Assembly: GCA_018105865.1 (NCBI GenBank)
Contig: JACLAT010000133.1
Coordinates: 1-64,000 of the forward strand
Origin: Metaphire vulgaris
Taxonomy: Eukaryota > Annelida > Clitellata > Crassiclitellata > Megascolecidae
Direction: 5' to 3'
Length of the DNA stretch: 64,000 nucleotides
Shown piece by piece: positions 37,857 to 45,467 of this stretch. The notes beneath the pieces are model-generated. The model did no database searches. It was not told where the DNA came from and saw only the letters and a program-made list of their open reading frames with translations. A program made the position numbers and the translations under genes. Position 1 is the first letter of the stretch. The number at the start of each line of letters is the position of its first letter.

Positions 37857-40800
37857 CACAGGTTTACTTAGCCTCTTAAACCACTTAAAATCACATTATT
37901 ATTATTATTACTACTACTATTATTATTATTACTATTATTATTATCACAATCACCAACAATTTTCAGGAAACGAAACTTTGACAAAAAAATTGTTGTGCAG
38001 TGTTATTTGAATGTTCTGGTGTTTCTAGTGTTTCCCAAGCAAGATTTTAGCGAATCTTTCCCAACTGTTAAGGACCATTAAAGGACGTATATTAAGACTG
38101 AACAGTTTTACAGCTTATTCAATCCCCTCGATCATTCAAGTTATTTATCAGTTACCACCTAAAGGGCACACTGATTCTGTTTTGTATTCAGGCTAATAGG
38201 TCTACTAATATGCTTAACCAGAGGTTACAATACTCTGGAATTTAAACTTCTTTAGAAAACATCAGGTGTTTGGAATGAAAGTGGAGCAATGCCCATTACC
38301 ATTTTCCATGAAAAAGCCACAATTGCTTTTCTATGGCATGCCCTCAAGGGTTCTAGGACTATTGACCACTGGACGATTGACCACCGGACGATTGACCATA
38401 GGACGATTGACCACTGGACGTTTGACCACAGCGGACTTTTGACCACTGGACGTTTGACCACAGCGGACTTTTGACCACTGGACGATTGACCACAGCGGAC
38501 TTTTGACCACTGGACGATTGACCACAGCGGACTTTTGACCACTGGACGATTGACCACAGCCATGAGTGTCAGGCTTAGCACGCTGTCTACTGCATGCGTG
38601 CATGCATGCATGCAAAAAAAGGAAACCAAATTTTGAGAATGATGAAAAGGACAATCGTAAAACTATATAAGTTATTAGTATGGCTTCATCTAGAATACTG
38701 TGTTCAGGAATGGAATACGTCCATGAAAAAAGATATAGAGCTTTTAGAAAAAGGTGCAAAGACGAGTAATGATGCTCAATGGGATCCACGGTGGTCAATT
38801 GTCCCGTGGTCAAACGTCCGTCCGTCGATGATATTATATTATGTTCCATTCTATCCTATAGCCATTCTAATCTATACGACGATTTATATAGCGCGGTAAC
38901 ATAGCTGGAGCCAAAGTCAAGAGCGCTTTGCATAGAGCAATCGTATGGTTTTTTTAAAGAGGTGCGTGACCGTGCGCCTTAAGTTGGATAATGAACGACT
39001 CGAAGTAGGTGACCGCAGTCACTGGGTCCGGGAGCGCGTTCCATAAAAGAGGGTTCACAAACGTTAAGTAAGCCAAAAACACATTTACTAGATCAATGCA
39101 TATTTTAATAAACCAATTGTTACGACCTTCAATGAATACGACAGTCAGTGAAATGATATTACTAAGCAAATAATAAGCAGCAATCGATAAGTAAAAAACT
39201 GCAGAACGAAAAATGAAACGGAAAACACAATTAAGCAATTAATGAAAAGCATAATAGGCAAAAAAAAAGTTAATTCAAAAAACGAAAAACACGCTATAAA
39301 GTTATCGTAACACTCATTAATGAACACGTTAAAGAAGACAACGCAAAGTCAGGCAGCATATACGCGAAATATAAAGTAAGGCAGCGCTAAGCAAGCGTAA
39401 AACACTTTAAGTAATCAATGAAAAGTACCATAAGTATAACGCACATGTTAAAACACACTTTATAAAGTAATCTAAAAACACATTAACCAAGACACAAATA
39501 TCTTATAAAACAAAGTAAAGGTCGTGTAAACAGACGCAGAAACATTAACTGTGTGAGAGATGTGCAATAGCACGGAGATAAGTGAATAAGTCTGTTTGTT
39601 CGTAAGTGGCAACAGCTCTTTGGACACGTTCTTTCAGCATTCGGTATCTCTTCTCCGAAGGTTGGTTTATCCCAGTTATTCCTTGCAAGAACGAGGCCTT
39701 TTGTTTAATCATGTCACCGTTTAGACCGTCTATGAAACGCCAAAGGGTTGGATGGCTGCATTGAAACAGCGATTGCAAAGAATTGTGCCAACCTTCACAA
39801 ATATTATTTGTGCGTGCAATTCCTTCCGTGGCAGAGTTCGTTTGATTCCACAATTGTATTGGGAACAACGGTGTCCCAAACTTGTGTCCACGACCTCTCT
39901 GACGACGACCGCGAATGTACGTGCGTTCGAAGTATGTTATTACCTACAAAAAGGAATAGATCAACGTCTGCATCAATTGTCAGAGGCGGCTCCACCGGGG
40001 GGGGCCAGGGGGGGCCCGTGCCCCCCTATTGACTACCTGGCCCACCCAGTGGCCCCCCCCAGTTGGGACCCTATGCTTAATGCTACATACATTAAACAAC
40101 AAATGTTTGGCCCCCATGATTAGAAGTTGCCCCCAACGGCCCCCACTTGCCAAATCCTAGAGCCGCCACTGTCAATTGTTACAATACTACTAATAGTGTT
40201 ATGACTAGTGAGTAGCGGACGAATGACCATAGCAGTTAGAAATCGCTAAGCGCCTGATTTTTAAATGGAACCTACTCTTGTATTTCCCTATAACCTTTAC
40301 ATGAGTGGACAATGTCGTTATTTAGGGGCTGTCCATGGTTTATTCTAGCCACCCTTGACATGGGGGATTTTGAAATGCAGGGGGTACAAGGATTGACTCT
40401 CCAGAAATCTTTAAGAGCAAAAAAGTTCTCTTCCTTTTAAAAATGGCGGACTAGCAAAAAAGGTCAGCCTACCCTTTCCACATACCTTCGCCAGCAACAA
40501 TTTTTTGTAATCCTTACAGTTTTCCCTCTTCATAAAAGAAGCCCCCCCGTGGTCACGCTTTTGGGGCAAAATTTCCGCCACCCCTATGCAACATATGAAA
40601 CATTTTTGGGGAATTTTACACTTGGGGAGGGAAAATCCCCTGAGAAGGCCTAGAATAAACACTGGGACTGTTCGTGAATATGTTAACAATTTTGGGGCAA
40701 TTTTGCCCCCTTCTTGTCAACAACTGTCAAAGTTTTGCAACCCCTTATTCGTTGACGTAATTAATGGGCAGCCCATGAAGTTATGGGTGTTCGAAATAAG

Positions 40801-43436
40801 TTCTTACTTCGTCGAGATGTGGGACGTTCGGAGCTGTCTCAGTAAGTTGGTCGAAAGCGTCAGGTACGTCCGAAACGGGAACATGAGCGAGAGCTGCAAC
40901 GCTCCTGACGAACTCCCGCACATTGTTATCCGTTTCGTACAAAGCTTTCAGTCCAACTTCATTGACTTTGCGCAGGATACTCTGCGAAAGGTGGAAGTAG
41001 CACCCAGTTATCGTTGCTCCTGCAAAGCGATGCTTGAAGGCCTGCATAGCGGCGCTTTCAAAGTCGGTAAGTATTTGCGTAGGGTGAGCCGTTGGTATCA
41101 AGCCTACCAATGCTTCTAGTAGCCGATCGTAGGTGTGACGCGTTTTATCAGGTAATAAACAGTAAATACCAGCTGGATTAATTCCTTCTGCTAACTGAAA
41201 ATGAATGCTGTACAATTGGAAAAATAGTGCAGGAACCACTTTGAAAGTCCCGTCAGCAAGCCACATTGCAGCTCTTGCTAATCCGTCAAGCAGTTCCTTG
41301 CACCCAAAGAGTAGGATCCGGCTATCGCCCGGACCTGAATCAAACATGACGAAATTTCGGAAGCGCTCCGGAATTTCGAATGTTGTATCCAAAGGAATAG
41401 GCGGCATTACCTCGCCGTCCGGTCCTGCGTGCTTTTGCCTAAAGCGACGCAGAACACGAGACACACTTGCACGCTTCGGCAGAGCCATAAGGACATTGTC
41501 AGGCAAAGAGTTCATGACAGCAGTTTGCGATGTCGATGGCGTTGCAAGATTATCCATCAGTCGAGACTTCATCTCACCAACTGCCCGACGCGCTAATGAT
41601 TGCGACAAATTTCCTTCGTGGCAGTGATTCGGTTCCTGATGTTTGACAACGACTTCTCCTTTCGTAACAATTAATGCGTTACATTTTGCAGATCTACGTT
41701 TGCAACAGCGCCAGACCACATTCCCATCTTTATATTCGCGATGCTTCCAATATTCGAAACCTTTGAAAAGTGCGGTTTTTTCCCGCGTTTAGATACACCG
41801 TTTTCTATTTTCATTTCCATCTCGGTTCGTATCAAAGTAACTCCGTATGAACTAATGGCGTGTCTTTATGACGGCCGACTCTCTTTATAACGAACTCCAG
41901 ATAGGCCTACCACTGTGCCTTATAAACTTGAATTTGTCGTTACAGCCGGCTGGCATTCGTAGATAACGACGCTTCGCTAAATCAGTTTGCCTTCGGTTTA
42001 CTTTGGCAAAGTGCCCCCTCCCCACAAAAACGGCTCGCTAAGACGACGGCTTGTCATTTCGAATTTGAAATGTCGTAGCATGCCCATATACCAATAATAA
42101 TGTTCTTTTAAGTGGTTTATGAGGCTAAGCAATCCTGTGTGAAAACCACTGATGTAACCATCTGCATTCAACAACCAAGTTTTCCGAGTTAGCCTTTGAA
42201 TCCGTTTACTGTTTCAATTTCACTCCCACCTCATCCAAACTGTTCCATTTAACCGCAACCGTTGCACTATAGACATTTTTCTTTCTTGGACCAACCCGCT
42301 GCTTAAATAATTTGCACTTGTGGCCTCTTGTGCTGCTATAGTGTCCCAATATAAAGAATCGATCGTATGGCACATCTACTTTCCCACTCATTATTTTGTA
42401 TGTTTTTATGATTATTTCCAAAAGCTCTATATCTTTTTTCAAGAATGGATTCCATGACTGAACACAGTATCCTAGAATCTATATGAGGCCCTATAGATGA
42501 GGCCCTACTAACGACTTACCCGTATATAATTTTACGTTTATATTGTTTTCTCGACTCACTATTCTCGGTATATATAGCTCTACATCTTTTTTCAAGAACG
42601 TATTCCATTCCTGAACACAGTATTCTAGATGAAGCCATACTAATAACTTATATAGTTTTACGATTGTCCTTTTCATCATTTCCATTGTCCATTTCATCAT
42701 TTTTCATCATTCCGAAAATTTGGTTTCCTTTTTTTGCATGCATGCATGCACGCATGCAGTAGACGGCGTGCTAAGCCTGACACTCATGGCTGTGGTCAAT
42801 CGTCCAGTGGTCAAAAGTCCGCTGTGGTCAATCGTCCAGTGGTCAAAAGTCCGCTGTGGTCAATCGTCCAGTGGTCAAAAGTCCGCTGTGGTCAAACGTC
42901 CAGTGGTCAAAAGTCCGCTGTGGTCAAACGTCCAGTGGTCAATCGTCCTATGGTCAATCGTCCGGTGGTCAATCGTCCAGTGGTCAATAGTCCGCGTACC
43001 GCCCTCAAGTATCTTGATTTTGCCCATGTTGTTGGATGAATTGTATTCCCATGGTGAGTAAAATTAAGAAAATGTTTTAAATTGACAATGTCAGGCTAAA
43101 GGACATCAAAGTCAGAGCTTTTCTTTCAAACTTTTTCATTTATAGCATCTATTTGTTTGTATAGACTTGACATTTGGTGAATTATGCCTTATATCATTTT
43201 GTTTACTGTTTTATTTTAAATGTTAAATGCCAAAATTTCTGATTTCAGGCAATAATGACAATGAATTCTGACAATCCAGATGATATCTGCTCTTCATCTT
43301 CCAATTCTAACAACCCACCTATATTGGTCGGCAAATACTGTCTAATAATATGTTCAGTTTTGTCATGTAAGCTAGAAGCCTAGAACTGTGCAGAATATTT
43401 ATAATATCTGTACTGATTACACACACACACACACAT

Positions 43437-43493
<57 letters not shown>

Positions 43494-44317
43494 ATTAGAC
43501 CATTTGATATTTTCACTTTTGTATAAAAGCTGAAGATTTATAACAGGCCCACACATGCACTGTACGTGTTGAAACGTTTTTCATCTCCCATACTGTACAT
43601 TATTTGTACCAAATTTAACATTGCCCTTTGGCTATGCTGTGCTTATGGTACTATATAAATAGGCCAGTGGCCAGTATACATACATACATTCATACATACA
43701 TGCATACTTCCATACATACATACCTGTACATACAAAGCAAAATTTTAGACTAGAAATTCATGTATCAGGAAAGTGACTTTTGTGAAGTAGCCAATGACAT
43801 ATACATATAAAATTAAGTAGTTCGCATTTCAAGTGAATAAGTTTTTTATCTGTATGTATTTTATTTTACTGGTTTGCTTGGATGTTTACTGCAGCGGATT
43901 TGTCATTCGGAGAGCTGTAGCAGTGGGGCAAGTACGGAAACATCCGGGATTAACGACAGCATTGACAGCATTCGGACATATACGGCCATTCATAACGATG
44001 ATGTTTCTTTAGCAACCGATTATCCCGGCTACAGCCAAGCCATGACCCTACCCGACCACCAACTCTGTGAAGATTCCAACTCTATGCCACCACGGTCATC
44101 TTCGTTTGACCTGAAACTGGAAGCGTTCAACTCTGGTGGGCATGGCCAAGGCAAGCTTACAGATGAGAAGCTTCACTCCGATTGCTTGCACAAGTCACGC
44201 AGCTCTTCATCAGTGGAGAGCTTGCAATCAGATGATGACTACAAGAAAACAGAACTGCTGGGGTCTGCTTTAACTTGTGAACTAACAGGACCTCCTGCAG
44301 CGCCACAAATGATGTAA
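16334..44317 (+). CDS. gp130-like class I cytokine receptor, 15 visible exons, 5' end missing
   Basis: A single-pass receptor expected at the plasma membrane, where gp130-family proteins bind helical cytokines and signal through JAK/STAT. Domain order read from exons: an Ig-like domain, five FnIII domains, a transmembrane exon and a serine-rich cytoplasmic tail, as in vertebrate gp130. The intron phases fit the cytokine-receptor pattern: phase 1 between domains, with phase 2 (D2, D3) or 0 (D4, D5) within them. D3 ends in GYWSYDSYVSGVTLEE, matching the gp130 WSxWS segment with the second Trp replaced by Asp. The signal peptide exon was not found, and the exon before WSYDS has a disturbed frame. 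Alternatives are another gp130/LIFR/Domeless-type receptor or a recent pseudogene. The function is inferred from the architecture. Confidence 0.82.
16920..17716 (+). mobile_element. LINE 3' fragment in the intron after the Ig exon
   Basis: The frame gives FSTLQRLYFTLIHSCLAYCN, then IIWANTYKSTIGKIQILQNK, AVRLIFKDR and a stop at about 17217. This is CR1/L2-like RT C-terminal sequence. It ends in an A-rich tail after CAATAAATTGATTG. From 17760 to 17890 a second LINE scrap reads FFGHIMRKADLGT. Confidence 0.75.
17898..18346. mobile_element. Probable degraded hAT-like element
   Basis: The left end TAGTGTTTCCCAACC and right end GGGTTGATACTG are typical of hAT termini (CAGTGTTTCCCAACC-type), but no matching 8-bp duplication is seen. 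Confidence 0.35.
18886..18941. repeat. (TGA)n microsatellite
   Basis: An uninterrupted TGA/GAT trinucleotide array of about 55 bp in an intron of the receptor. Confidence 0.95.
19118..19241 (+). CDS. Receptor exon: FnIII D2, first half
   Basis: Acceptor TTTCTTGCAG|AAG and donor AATAGA|GTGAGC, phases 1 in and 2 out. It encodes APYPIGNVSIVSENLNNMTV, then DWCPESFQED and SSNLTWQIE, the A-C strands of the first half of the cytokine-binding module. Confidence 0.82.
19275..19912. mobile_element. Possible degraded hAT-like element
   Basis: It starts TAGTGGTGCACCGATTATG, a common hAT terminus, and contains GATTAATTATCGGCAG near 19872-19890. The right terminus is too diverged to place and no duplication was found. 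Confidence 0.3.
20178..20392 (+). CDS. Receptor exon: FnIII D2, second half
   Basis: Acceptor TATTCTTTAG|GAAC and donor AAAATAG|GTAATT, phases 2 in and 1 out. It is Cys-rich (NCTTWKDNQMKCACVFC, then GVCLG) and ends with YLINITSTNVYGTTSSF, the F-G strand pattern. The cysteine-rich second half is expected for the N-terminal half of a class I cytokine-binding module. Confidence 0.82.
21108..21470. mobile_element. hAT-like MITE (TAGGG ends)
   Basis: The ends are TAGGGATGTGAGC and AGTTACAACCCTA, with an exact 8-bp duplication GTTATCCA at 21100-21107 and 21471-21478. The interior has inverted TTCCGGAAATTTCCGG-type blocks and a TTA-rich microsatellite (about 21200-21335). Confidence 0.88.
21601..21742 (+). 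CDS. Receptor exon: FnIII D3, first half
   Basis: Acceptor TGTGTTTCAG|TGAAACC and donor TTGTG|GTAATA, phases 1 in and 2 out. It encodes VKPGPVRELKVDSTASRQIN, then ISWRAPEL and RFQISATSRWERN. The VKPGP start and the W in strand B match the start of the second cytokine-binding FnIII of gp130. Confidence 0.85.
22749..22893 (+). pseudogene. Receptor exon: FnIII D3, second half with WSYDS, frame disturbed
   Basis: The donor GAAGAAG|GTGAAG at 22893 (phase 1) is in frame with GGYWSYDSYVSGVTLEE, the WSxWS segment. Upstream, a different frame (from 22763) reads ANTSWTLTELVPHTNYAIAI, a textbook FnIII F strand. The two frames differ by one base near 22820-22835. Another one-base offset is needed near the likely acceptor (TTTTCCAG|ATTG), where a TGA also appears. 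The segment is therefore clearly the right domain but cannot be read through as given. Indels in the assembly or a decaying gene are both possible. Confidence 0.6.
23785..23870 (+). CDS. Receptor exon: FnIII D4, first half
   Basis: Acceptor CTCCCATAG|CTCC and donor CTGCAG|GTATAT, phases 1 in and 0 out. It encodes APQVAPDVPIGSFRLSGCSD, then KCNVTLFLQ. Confidence 0.72.
24311..24641. mobile_element. hAT-like MITE
   Basis: The ends are CAGTGACATAGCGAGG and TTCGCTACTCCACTG, with an exact 8-bp duplication GACGAAAG (24303-24310 and 24642-24649). The interior has CAAGCC-A6-GGGGGTCA, a divergent form of the recurring motif. Confidence 0.85.
24813..25035 (+). CDS. Receptor exon: FnIII D4, second half
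   Basis: Acceptor GTATTGCAG|CCG and donor TTTTGACA|GTGAGT, phases 0 in and 1 out. It encodes DEKLQNGVIKDYKISVKSGN, matching the NGKILDYEV position of gp130. It ends WVEITASTSVGDSPP (F-G strands). Confidence 0.85.
25466..25791. mobile_element. hAT-like MITE next to telomere-like sequence
   Basis: The ends are CAGCGGTTCTCAAACTGGG and AGTTTGAGAGCCGCTG, with an exact 8-bp duplication GGTTAGGG (25458-25465 and 25792-25799). The flanks are themselves short TTAGGG-type repeats. Confidence 0.9.
26791..26939 (+). CDS. Receptor exon: FnIII D5, first half
   Basis: Acceptor TTCATTTAAG|GAC and donor TGTCAG|GTTAAG, phases 1 in and 0 out. It encodes LPNVLSQDLYAEYADRTG, then IFFKWNYNEDVDNYTLIYCL. The WxY...Y spacing is that of FnIII B-C strands. 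Confidence 0.82.
27428..27499. mobile_element. piggyBac-like 72-bp hairpin MITE
   Basis: TTAA at 27424-27427 and 27500-27503 brackets inverted ends CCCCTTAACTGGG and CCCAGTTAAGGGG. TTAA target sites and C/G-rich ends are the piggyBac pattern. The family is inferred from the termini only. Confidence 0.65.
27622..27870 (+). CDS. Receptor exon: FnIII D5 second half fused to D6 first half
   Basis: Acceptor CTCTTTCAG|GAT and donor AACCGC|GTTGAG, phase 0 on both sides. HQTNYTLSILNKNHVYSLSA closes D5. LPEKPKLRAPIQLSETNMKI, then SWDSLQCS, opens D6. The inter-domain intron usual in this family is absent here. Confidence 0.85.
29175..29364 (+). CDS. Receptor exon: FnIII D6, second half
   Basis: The likely acceptor is CCACTGAAG|CTT (an upstream in-frame AG near 29102 is possible). 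The donor is CAGACTA|GTATGT, phase 1 out. It encodes FSITLPANVSEYITTGLKPE, then TPYKLTIYAESRSGPGPN, the E-F-G strands of the membrane-proximal FnIII. Confidence 0.85.
29496..29945. mobile_element. hAT-like element
   Basis: The ends are CAGAGGCGTAGCTAGGGTG and CAGGTACGTCTCTG, with an exact 8-bp duplication TCACCACT (29488-29495 and 29946-29953). It holds three spaced copies of the recurring motif (CTGACAAGC-A7-GATCATC and variants). Confidence 0.88.
30305..30601. mobile_element. hAT-like MITE (TTCCCAAACT family)
   Basis: The ends are CAGCGGTTCCCAAACTGTGG and AGTTTGGGAACCTCTG. The 8-bp duplication CTCTAGTA/CTCTATTA matches at 7 of 8. The interior has a TTAGGG-type run (about 30389-30424) and three motif units GATGACC-T7-GCTTGTCA in a tandem of about 42 bp. 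The same family is at 36936-37148. Confidence 0.9.
30747..30861 (+). CDS. Receptor exon: transmembrane segment
   Basis: The donor is CGCTTTCGT|GTAAGC. With acceptor TTTTTGCAG|CCACTG the phases (1 in, 2 out) agree with the exons on both sides. The frame then reads DSCICYYFFVVVVAIIAFV, a membrane helix continuing into the next exon. An alternative acceptor at 30784 gives a second hydrophobic frame, SCSIVVSVIIFLLWSLPS, but its phase would place a stop in the next exon. I prefer the first reading. Confidence 0.65.
31423..32607. mobile_element. hAT-like element with CCGAAG-rich subterminal repeats
   Basis: The ends are TAGAGCAAGACCGAAG and CTTCGGTCTCGCTCTA, with an exact 8-bp duplication CTCTGGTT (31415-31422 and 32608-32615). 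GGCCGAAGCCGAAG units cluster near both ends. It has no coding capacity. Confidence 0.9.
32682..33121. mobile_element. hAT-like MITE
   Basis: The ends are TAGGGAATGACCAG and CACCGGTCATTCCCTA. The 8-bp duplication matches at 6 of 8 (AGGTTTAG/TGGCTTAG). ATCCGGAT blocks recur inside. Confidence 0.75.
33441..33495 (+). CDS. Receptor exon: juxtamembrane
   Basis: Acceptor ATGATTTTAG|ATTC and donor ACTCCT|GTAAGA, phases 2 in and 0 out, consistent with the preceding and following exons. It encodes FVVRGCHQWMNGIEIKTP, the end of the membrane helix plus a basic, Trp-containing segment where a JAK-binding box 1 would be expected. A canonical proline-rich box 1 is not visible. Confidence 0.55.
34394..34459 (+). 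CDS. Receptor exon: cytoplasmic, short
   Basis: Acceptor TTCTTTTAG|ACC and donor CCATAC|GTATGT, phase 0 on both sides, 22 codons: TYIQDRHVILESPNSS, then AVCDPY. The frame is the only one of three without a stop. It has no known motif, and the exon call rests on splice signals and phase. Confidence 0.55.
35046..35250 (+). mobile_element. LINE 3' end with (AAT)n tail
   Basis: Encodes PRLWNALPDALVGITSPETF, then AKELKTHLF, followed by a 3' region of about 90 bp and (AAT)n. It is the same LINE type as 10964-11150. Confidence 0.8.
35567..36457. mobile_element. hAT-like element rich in TAATTAG
   Basis: The ends are CAGTGTTGTATTTTTAATTA and TTAAAAACAACACTG, with an exact 8-bp duplication TTGTTTAG (35559-35566 and 36458-36465). 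Subterminal arrays of CTAATTAATTAG palindromes sit at both ends (35585-35740 and 36310-36430). Confidence 0.9.
36936..37148. mobile_element. hAT-like MITE (TTCCCAAACT family)
   Basis: The ends are CAGCGTTTCCCAAACTGTGG and AGTTTGGGAACCTCTG, with an exact 8-bp duplication CATTAGTT (36928-36935 and 37149-37156). It is a shorter sibling of 30305-30601, with two motif units. Confidence 0.92.
37517..37788. mobile_element. Mariner/Tc1-like palindromic MITE
   Basis: Flanked by TA (37515-37516 and 37789-37790). The inverted ends are CAGTCAAAGTGTGAAATCAG and its complement, with inverted identity over about 65 bp. Repeated palindromes GGCAATGTCGACATTGCC lie inside. The family is inferred from the TA site and CAGTC end. 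Confidence 0.75.
37808..37945. repeat. (TA)n, LINE tail and (TTA)n microsatellite
   Basis: About 45 bp of TA is followed by CACAGGTTTACTTAGCC, then AACCACTTAAAATCACATT (a LINE 3' end like that at 7890) and a (TTA)n array. Confidence 0.85.
39545..41820 (-). pseudogene. FLYWCH/MULE transposase, copy 2, nearly intact
   Basis: Exon 1 runs from ATG at 41820 down to 40808. Exon 2 is 39943-39545, with the intron at 40807-39944. The core is open: WLADGTFKVVPALFFQLYS, ILTDFESAAMQAF and GCYFHLSQS. The C-terminal block includes FPIQLWNQ, RTNNICEGWHNSLQ and a normal end, AIAHLSHS. The only lesion seen is one A missing from the run in the GKK codons (41776-41781), which breaks the N-terminal FLYWCH finger. 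Copy 1 has that run intact but is broken elsewhere. A downstream ATG at 41719 would start after Trp37's predecessor residues and lose much of the finger. Confidence 0.85.
39981..40171. mobile_element. hAT-like MITE in the copy 2 transposase intron
   Basis: The counterpart of 9847-10044, with ends CAGAGGCGGCTCCACC and AGAGCCGCCACTG and an exact 8-bp duplication TCAATTGT (39973-39980 and 40172-40179). The PIF-like insert with its nested TTTATTCTAG element follows at about 40326-40770. Confidence 0.88.
43249..43326 (+). CDS. Receptor exon: cytoplasmic, serine/asparagine-rich
   Basis: Acceptor TGATTTCAG|GCA. The frame reads MTMNSDNPDDICSSSSNS, then NNPPIL. The phase-0 donor ATATTG|GTCGGC fits the next exon but is weak. 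A stronger donor, TCAT|GTAAGC, at about 43367 would change phase. The end is uncertain. Confidence 0.5.
43421..43490. repeat. (CA)n/(TA)n compound microsatellite
   Basis: ACAC repeats run into ATAT repeats. A (CATA)n run follows at about 43676-43725, after another LINE-tail-like segment (CTATATAAATAGG). Confidence 0.9.
43895..44317 (+). CDS. Receptor last exon: serine-rich cytoplasmic tail
   Basis: Acceptor GTTTACTGCAG|CGG, 140 codons, then TAA. It contains ICHSESCSSGASTETSGIND, like the SSGIGGSSCMSSS region of gp130. Further on are DYPGYSQAMTLPDHQL and SRSSSSVESLQSDDDYKK. Four Tyr are present but none forms the YxxQ motif used by gp130 to recruit STAT3. The exon is well preserved and open. 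Confidence 0.8.
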   Translation, partial: RICHSESCSSGASTETSGINDSIDSIRTYTAIHNDDVSLATDYPGYSQAMTLPDHQLCEDSNSMPPRSSSFDLKLEAFNSGGHGQGKLTDEKLHSDCLHKSRSSSSVESLQSDDDYKKTELLGSALTCELTGPPAAPQMM

Positions 44318-45083
44318 ATACTATTATAAATGATTGCAAGTCTTATCTGAATATTTCTAAACAAGTAGGATGGTGAAACATCAAAACTGATATCTGCTTG
44401 ACAACTCGCCCCCGATAATGAGGCGAAGATGTCAGCTTATTAGTCAGAGACGTCATTTCACTGTTTTTCAGGGGGGCAAAACACTTTCGACCTGACAAGT
44501 TTGCGAAAAAGTTGACGACCTTTTTTTTTTGCTCGTCAGCCATTTTTTTACGATTAGTTATTACTTCTTCAGATTACTCCTATTTAGCCAACCTATCGGT
44601 ATGTAAAATCTAAATAACACAAACATTGGCGAAAAAATTTTTTCCCCTAAAAATCAGGGGGGCAAATGCCTCCCCTGCCCCCCCAAATGACGTCCCTGTT
44701 ATTAGTGTCTGGCAGACAAATGATTTTCAGTCATTTTTATAATGTTGAGTGGCTTGTTTTGAATTTTTGTCTGTTTTATGGATCTTTTGCAGCATAGCCT
44801 CATTTCATTTTGATGATCTGATGACTGTTTTCGTTAGAATGTTGTCTTAATACCGGTACTGTAGTCTGTATTTTTAGCTGAACTTTATATTGTTCAAAGT
44901 GAAAGAAGCTGAAGATTTGTTGCCTAATTTTGGGTTAAAGCATAGTCTATATATGCATTGATCTGTGATTTCTTGATTTATGAGAACTAAAACAATTACT
45001 GCTGTTTTTCTATTAACTTGGTTTTGCAGGGTTTTGTATCTAGTTTTGCTTTTGTTTTGTATTTTCAGTGCTAGTAGAATAAA
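44318..45083 (+). other. Probable 3' untranslated region of the receptor
   Basis: The stop is followed by AT-rich sequence to a canonical AATAAA at 45078-45083. A second AATAAA is at 45840-45845. A hAT-like MITE (44445-44698) lies within it. Confidence 0.5.
44445..44698. mobile_element. hAT-like MITE (CAGAGACGTCATTT family)
   Basis: The ends are CAGAGACGTCATTTCACTG and CCAAATGACGTCCCTG, with an exact 8-bp duplication TTATTAGT (44437-44444 and 44699-44706). It contains GACGACC-T10-GCTCGTCAG. A sibling is at 61853-62145, with a truncated reverse copy at 54606-54845. Confidence 0.92.
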
Positions 45084-45467
45084 ATAGCGCGTGCTTAATA
45101 TTTATAGTAGGTAACTGACAGGTTTTCTTTGCCTTCCGAAAATAGCAACCGTTTCACAATTTTTAAAATGTTATCTGCCTTTAGGTATTATATTGTATGA
45201 TTTTAAAACTTTTTATAAGTAGAGTCATTTTGTAATTAGTAAATGCAATTTAAATATAATGCAACGAAATGCCACCTTATGTCAGCATGGCCACAAGGGC
45301 TGGAACCAGTCATGGAATTTGTGCAAAAGCGGTGAGGAAATGTTAAATTATTTCCCGGAAAATCGCTGTTTTACCCTGTGCTGTTTATGTATTTTAAAGA
45401 AAATGATTGATTCCAAGTATATTGATGAAAACATTGCAGCTTGAAAACAAAGAGGCATAATTATGTA

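Larger units (their letters stand above)
38349..43000 (-). mobile_element. MULE DNA transposon, copy 2, complete with both ends
   Basis: An exact 9-bp target duplication GCCCTCAAG (38340-38348 and 43001-43009) is the size expected for Mutator-like elements. Terminal inverted repeats of about 400 bp (38349-38752 and about 42585-43000) each contain the GGACGATTGACCACT tandem array and part of a LINE. The transposase gene reads leftwards. The element lies antisense in an intron of the receptor and carries the same nested MITEs as copy 1. Confidence 0.93.
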
